Of a DNA stretch of 64,000 nucleotides, positions 60,995 through 64,000 are shown in pieces (within the stretch, counting starts at the first letter, position 1; every line of letters begins with the position of its first letter). Source of the stretch: Companilactobacillus sp. (lineage in GTDB: Bacteria; Bacillota; Bacilli; Lactobacillales; Lactobacillaceae). A program made the translations under genes and the position numbers. Below the pieces are notes generated by a model. It did not search any database and was not told the origin of the DNA. It worked only from the letters and a program-made list of their open reading frames with translations. The stretch is taken from assembly GCF_022484265.1 (NCBI RefSeq), contig NZ_JAKVLR010000001.1, positions 1,116,001-1,180,000 of the forward strand, in the 5' to 3' direction.

Positions 60995-61736
60995 AGTCCA
61001 ACAAGTCCTTCATTTGATCAGCCTTGTTAGTAAAGATTCCATCAACGCCCCAGTCCAACAATTGTTTAGCACGTTCTTTATCGTCAACGGTCCAAACATT
61101 GATCTGGTAATGATATTTTTTCATCATCGCAATCTTTTGTTGAGTCAAGTCAGTATCATCTGGATGAATTATCTTAGCGTTGCATGCTTGCATGACTAAA
61201 TTCCAGTCATCTTGGATAGCTTGATGTTCGAATAAGACAGCGTATTTTAGTTCAGGATTTAACTTGTTCATTTTTTCGAGCATGATCGGACTAAAACTAG
61301 AAATGATCAAGTCGATATCAGGATCCAAGTTATCTAATGCTTTAGAAAATTTAAGACATAATTTATCTGCTAAATAATTAGCGTCATCGCCAACGACACC
61401 CTTTAATTCAATGTTAGCGTTGATCTTATTATCATTTAAAAATTTGATCAGTTGGTCTAACGTTGGCACCTTTTCACCGACGAATTTGTCAGAATACCAA
61501 GAACCAGCATCAGCTTTTTCAACAACTTCGGTGTCGACAGTTTCAATTGAACCTGTTTGGTCAGTTGTTCGATCAAGCTTGTCATCATGAATTATAAAAA
61601 CATCTTCATCTTTAGTGATACTTAAATCAGTTTCGATCCATTTCAAACCATTACTGACCACTGCTTCAAAGGCCGGCATAGTGTTTTCTGGTGCTAAAGT
61701 TGGGATACCACGATGTGCAAAGATTTTTTTAGTCAT
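60993..61736 (-). CDS. Glycerophosphodiester phosphodiesterase
   Basis: A 247-residue GDPD enzyme that hydrolyses glycerophosphodiesters to glycerol-3-phosphate and an alcohol. It shows FAHRGIPTLAPENTMPAF with the histidine and the HRG/PENT signature, DLSITKDEDVFIIHDDKLDR (metal and second histidine) and a late INVWTVDDKE. No signal peptide, so it is cytosolic. I chose ATG 61736 after GGAGG. Confidence 0.92.
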   Translation of the reverse strand: MTKKIFAHRGIPTLAPENTMPAFEAVVSNGLKWIETDLSITKDEDVFIIHDDKLDRTTDQTGSIETVDTEVVEKADAGSWYSDKFVGEKVPTLDQLIKFLNDNKINANIELKGVVGDDANYLADKLCLKFSKALDNLDPDIDLIISSFSPIMLEKMNKLNPELKYAVLFEHQAIQDDWNLVMQACNAKIIHPDDTDLTQQKIAMMKKYHYQINVWTVDDKERAKQLLDWGVDGIFTNKADQMKDLLD

Positions 61737-61776
61737 AATTTCCTCCAAATTTACTTCAATTATAAATCTTGGGGTA

Positions 61777-61808
61777 CAAAAAGAGCAATCCAGATACTGA
61801 ATTGCTCT
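61777..61808 (-). terminator. Terminator of nagA
   Basis: AGAGCAAT pairs with ATTGCTCT, followed by T on the minus strand. Confidence 0.75.
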
Positions 61809-61817
61809 ACGTTTAAA

Positions 61818-62975
61818 TTAAGCTTGGTATCTTGAAACACCATCAAGATAAGTTTCTGACAATGTCATATCGTCATCAAGCACGATAAAGTCAGCATCGC
61901 GACCTTCGGCGATCATTCCACACTTATCGAGAACTTTTGAACTCTTGGCAGCAGTGTAACTGGCCATTTCAATTGCTTCTTCATCAGTAGCAATGTTCCA
62001 GTCAACGACGTTTTTAATAGCGTCTTTAAGCAATAGGATCGAACCAGCAAGGTTGTGTGTTTCATCCTTCAATCTAGCAGTACCATCAGCAACGACAACA
62101 GGTAATTCACCAAGAACGTAGTCACCATCAGGCATCAAACCGGCACGCATACAGTCAGTGATCAAAGCAACGTGTTCAGCAGTTTTCTTTTCGATAACAA
62201 CACGAGCAGCGTATGGATTAACGTGGTGGCCATCACAGATAAGTTCGTCATCAACTAAGTGCATTGAAAGAGCAGCACCAACCATACCAGGTTGACGGTG
62301 GTTTAAACCACTCATTCCGTTGTAAGTATGTGTAAATCCAGAAGCACCAGCTTCAACACAAGCCTTAGCTTGTTCAAAAGTAGCGTCAGAGTGACCTAAA
62401 GTAACCGCAACATCATCAGATGCAACAGCTTGTGTAAATTCAACTGAACCTTTTCTTTCAGGAGCAATTGAGATTTTCTTGATCATGCCGTGAGCAGCTT
62501 CTTGCCAGTCAACAAATTCACTAGCATCAGGGTCACGCATATATTTAGGGTTTTGAGCACCCTTGTGTTTTTCAGTATAGAAAGGACCTTCAAAATGAAT
62601 ACCTTGGATCTTGGCACCAGTAGCCTTTTGGTAGTTATCACCAATCGTGGCACAAATATGTCTAAGTTGATCATGAGATGCAGTCAAAGTAGTTGGCAAC
62701 CAAGAAGTAACACCAGCTTTTAAAAGACCTTCTGACATTTCGTTTAATTTCTCGAAATCGTCATCCATAACATCATGACCAACGAGACCATGAATATGAG
62801 TATCAACAAGACCAGGAGCAATAAACTTGTCAGAATAATCCACGATCTTACCTTCAGGCTTGTTATCTTCAGTGAAGAAACTACCAAATTTGTTGTCATC
62901 AGTAATTTCAAGATAACCACCGTTTTCAGTCGTGTTAGGTAAAAAGAACTTTTTAGCATGAATGTAATATGTCAT
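61818..62975 (-). CDS. nagA: N-acetylglucosamine-6-phosphate deacetylase
   Basis: A 385-residue amidohydrolase that removes acetate from GlcNAc-6-P. It has VDTHIHGLVGHDVMD (metal histidines), IHFEGPFYTEKHKGAQN (glutamate ligand), VTLGHSDATFEQAKACVEAG, THTYNGMSGLNHRQPG and LITDCMRAG (catalytic aspartate). I chose ATG 62975 after GGAGG. It would take the GlcNAc-6-P made by NanE. A NagR-type palindrome lies in its promoter. Confidence 0.93.
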   Translation of the reverse strand: MTYYIHAKKFFLPNTTENGGYLEITDDNKFGSFFTEDNKPEGKIVDYSDKFIAPGLVDTHIHGLVGHDVMDDDFEKLNEMSEGLLKAGVTSWLPTTLTASHDQLRHICATIGDNYQKATGAKIQGIHFEGPFYTEKHKGAQNPKYMRDPDASEFVDWQEAAHGMIKKISIAPERKGSVEFTQAVASDDVAVTLGHSDATFEQAKACVEAGASGFTHTYNGMSGLNHRQPGMVGAALSMHLVDDELICDGHHVNPYAARVVIEKKTAEHVALITDCMRAGLMPDGDYVLGELPVVVADGTARLKDETHNLAGSILLLKDAIKNVVDWNIATDEEAIEMASYTAAKSSKVLDKCGMIAEGRDADFIVLDDDMTLSETYLDGVSRYQA

Positions 62976-63018
62976 TTTCAATCCTCCAATAAATATGAAT
63001 ATAGTATAGCAAAAATAA

Positions 63019-63032
63019 TTGGTATATACCAA
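63019..63032. promoter_or_regulatory. NagR-type operator before nagA
   Basis: TTGGTATATACCAA is a perfect palindrome 44 bases before the nagA start. It resembles the dre operator of GntR-family NagR/YvoA repressors of amino-sugar genes. Confidence 0.7.
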
Positions 63033-63065
63033 GAAAAAGGACAAAAAATCGACACAAATTAACAT

Positions 63066-63212
63066 TCAATAAAAAATAAAATTCAATCCCCGACAAGCAC
63101 GAAGTGCTGGGAGGACAACCTTACCAGAAGAATATAATTCCCAAGTGATCACAAATACAAAAAAACAAATTTTAAAAATTATATTTTCCGATAAAAAAGC
63201 AGGAGATAGCAA
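63066..63212. other. Gene-free stretch before the repeat array
   Basis: AT-rich, with one short hairpin around AGCACGAAGTGCT near 63096. I see nothing else supported. Confidence 0.4.
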
Positions 63213-63350
63213 GCAACCCATATTCCAACAAATATAGAGGCTTTTGAATGGTTAAATCTGAGTTCATGCGAAAGATGCAAGCATACCTTATTTCAACAAA
63301 CATAAAGGTTCTTGGTTCGTTTTAAATTAAAGTTTAAACAAAGGCTGCAA
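63213..63350 (+). repeat. Repeat-array units M1 and M2 (short cores)
   Basis: M1 (63213-63280) and M2 (63281-63350) carry the same leader, CATATTCCAACAAATATAGAGG and CATACCTTATTTCAACAAAC-type sequence, as the long units but only a short core of about 30 bases each. M2's core has GTTTTAAA pairing with TTTAAAC. They join head to tail with M3. Confidence 0.7.
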
Positions 63351-63550
63351 GCATACCTTCTTTCAACAAACATAGAGGTATTTGACTTAAACCAGACTAG
63401 CCGTACGGTTGGGATTGCGTTGGCCCAAGTAGAGAAGAAAGGAACGTACGTCGCCCTTGGCGCATGCGCCACTGTCTAAAATGTTGGCTACGCCAACGAA
63501 CAACCAAGGATGACGAAGCCAACAAAGCAATCCCAATAATACGGCGGCCC
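63351..63550 (+). repeat. Repeat-array unit M3 with distinct foldback core (FB5)
   Basis: The leader GCATACCTTCTTTCAACAA is followed by a foldback in which TTGGGATTGC pairs with GCAATCCCAA and CCGTA with TACGG. Inside are TTGGCGCATGCGCCA and TTGGCTACGCCAA. The core differs from FB1, FB2, FB4 and FB6 but ends with the same GGCCCGCATACC. Confidence 0.75.
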
Positions 63551-63782
63551 GCATACCTTCTTTCAACAAATATAGAGGTATTTGACTTAAACCAGACCAG
63601 CCGGAGGACGGAAATCGATGCCCCGGCCCAATGGTGGCGTTTATGTTAGTCGACGATGACGGCGACTTACATAAAAAGGCAGCTTTGAGATTTTTTCGGT
63701 CTTTGAAAAAAGCTCAAAGTGTCTTCACCATGTTCCGGCCGACAAGGGCAATTGATTTCCGTCCGGAGGAGGCCCGCATACC
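63551..63782 (+). repeat. Repeat-array unit M4 with foldback core (FB6)
   Basis: The leader GCATACCTTCTTTCAACAA precedes GGAGGACGGAAATCGAT, which pairs with CAATTGATTTCCGTCC. Inner stems are ATGGTG (63631)/CACCAT (63726) and ATGTTAG..CTTACAT. It has the plan of FB2 and FB4 with compensating base changes and ends at CATACC just before the ddl terminator. Confidence 0.8.
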
Positions 63783-63788
63783 ACCAAC

Positions 63789-63819
63789 AAAAAAAGGCTA
63801 AGCCACAAATGGCTTAACC
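63789..63819 (-). terminator. Terminator of ddl
   Basis: On the minus strand GGTTAAGCC pairs with GGCTTAGCC, followed by seven T. Confidence 0.85.
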
Positions 63820-63824
63820 CCTGA

Positions 63825-64000
63825 TTACTTAGCTAATTCTTCGTAATATCTCAACTTACTCTTAATGATCTTATCGCAAAGCTCAGGATAACTAATCCCA
63901 ACAGCTTCCGCCTCACGAGGCATCAATGAACGAGGAGTCATACCCGGAAGAGTATTAGCCTCCATCACGAAAATATCGCGATCACGGACCAAGAAGTCCA
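63825..64000 (-). CDS. ddl: D-alanine-D-alanine ligase, C-terminal end only
   Basis: The last 58 residues of an ATP-grasp ligase, read to a TAA stop. The segment IFVMEANTLPGMTPRSLMPR matches the conserved metal-binding and D-Ala-binding motif of Ddl (usually EVNTLPGFT), followed by the family's GISYPEL and KLRYYEEL end. It makes the D-Ala-D-Ala dipeptide for peptidoglycan. The rest lies beyond the window. Confidence 0.9.
   Translation of the reverse strand, partial: DFLVRDRDIFVMEANTLPGMTPRSLMPREAEAVGISYPELCDKIIKSKLRYYEELAK

Noticed and set aside
63387..63649. Short frames inside the foldback repeats
   Set aside because: They follow the hairpin arms, have no ribosome sites, and are not kept between copies.
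63213..63782. Possible CRISPR array
   Set aside because: The repeated leaders are about 40 bases and imperfect, units differ from 68 to 232 bases, the cores fold on themselves, and no cas gene is near.
1..64000. tRNA or rRNA genes and prophage
   Set aside because: No TTC-loop plus acceptor pattern, no rRNA-like sequence and no phage or transposase genes were seen by eye; a tRNA scan could still find one I missed.

Overview
The window is low-GC Gram-positive DNA that reads as a chromosome segment of a Lactobacillaceae species, most likely in or near Companilactobacillus. That placement is inferred from AGGAGG-type ribosome sites, T-box and L-box leaders, CcpA (cre) sites, RpiR regulators, WxL/LPXTG surface proteins and the general look of the proteins. 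No sequence search was run. I see no prophage, transposase, CRISPR array, rRNA or tRNA gene.

Layout. 1-3200: serS (cut by the window edge) behind a serine T-box, then lysP behind a lysine riboswitch. 3200-9620: an Mga-type regulator facing a surface-complex cluster (LPXTG protein, WxL protein, three DUF916/DUF3324 membrane proteins). 9690-23000: mixed housekeeping genes, including GNAT, an Arc-type regulator with an SPFH protein, nitroreductase, thiol peroxidase, flavoprotein, peptidases, two YitT paralogues and two FluC fluoride channels split by an HxlR/MFS pair. 23085-27976: a gluconate operon (gnd-gntK-gntP) with a divergent RpiR regulator; gntP has an in-frame stop. 28243-40983: HTH, secreted CAP-like, CorC-type, Fe-S-like, HAD, P-type ATPase and ABC exporter genes, with several long foldback repeats between them. 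41165-44371: a secreted Ntn-hydrolase, prs and small genes. 44399-52675: a sialic-acid locus (ROK kinase, RpiR regulator, nanE, nanA; then a sugar isomerase/epimerase, antiporter, SSS symporter and CE7 esterase). 52838-60247: GT2, tyrosine phosphatase, MacB-type ABC protein, Sel1 protein and two zinc-ribbon membrane proteins. 60300-60990: a gene-free stretch that looks like a large structured RNA. 60993-64000: glycerophosphodiesterase, nagA with a NagR-type operator, a modular repeat array, and the 3' end of ddl.

How the genes work together. Sialic acid would enter by the SSS symporter, be de-O-acetylated by the esterase, and be processed by NanA, a ROK kinase and NanE to GlcNAc-6-P. The nearby NagA would deacetylate that product. 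The gluconate genes give an entry into the pentose-phosphate route under CcpA and RpiR control, but the transporter appears broken.

The most unusual material is non-coding. (1) A family of long foldback elements (31702-31926, 33685-33910, 40483-40710, 63351-63782) shows compensatory stem changes between copies, and every copy ends against the poly-T tract of an intrinsic terminator. (2) A roughly 575-nt RNA candidate at 60419-60992 has its own promoter, a long-range closing helix, a possible pseudoknot and a terminator. (3) Twin structured elements lie at 28022-28242. (4) A roughly 100-nt sRNA candidate follows tpx.
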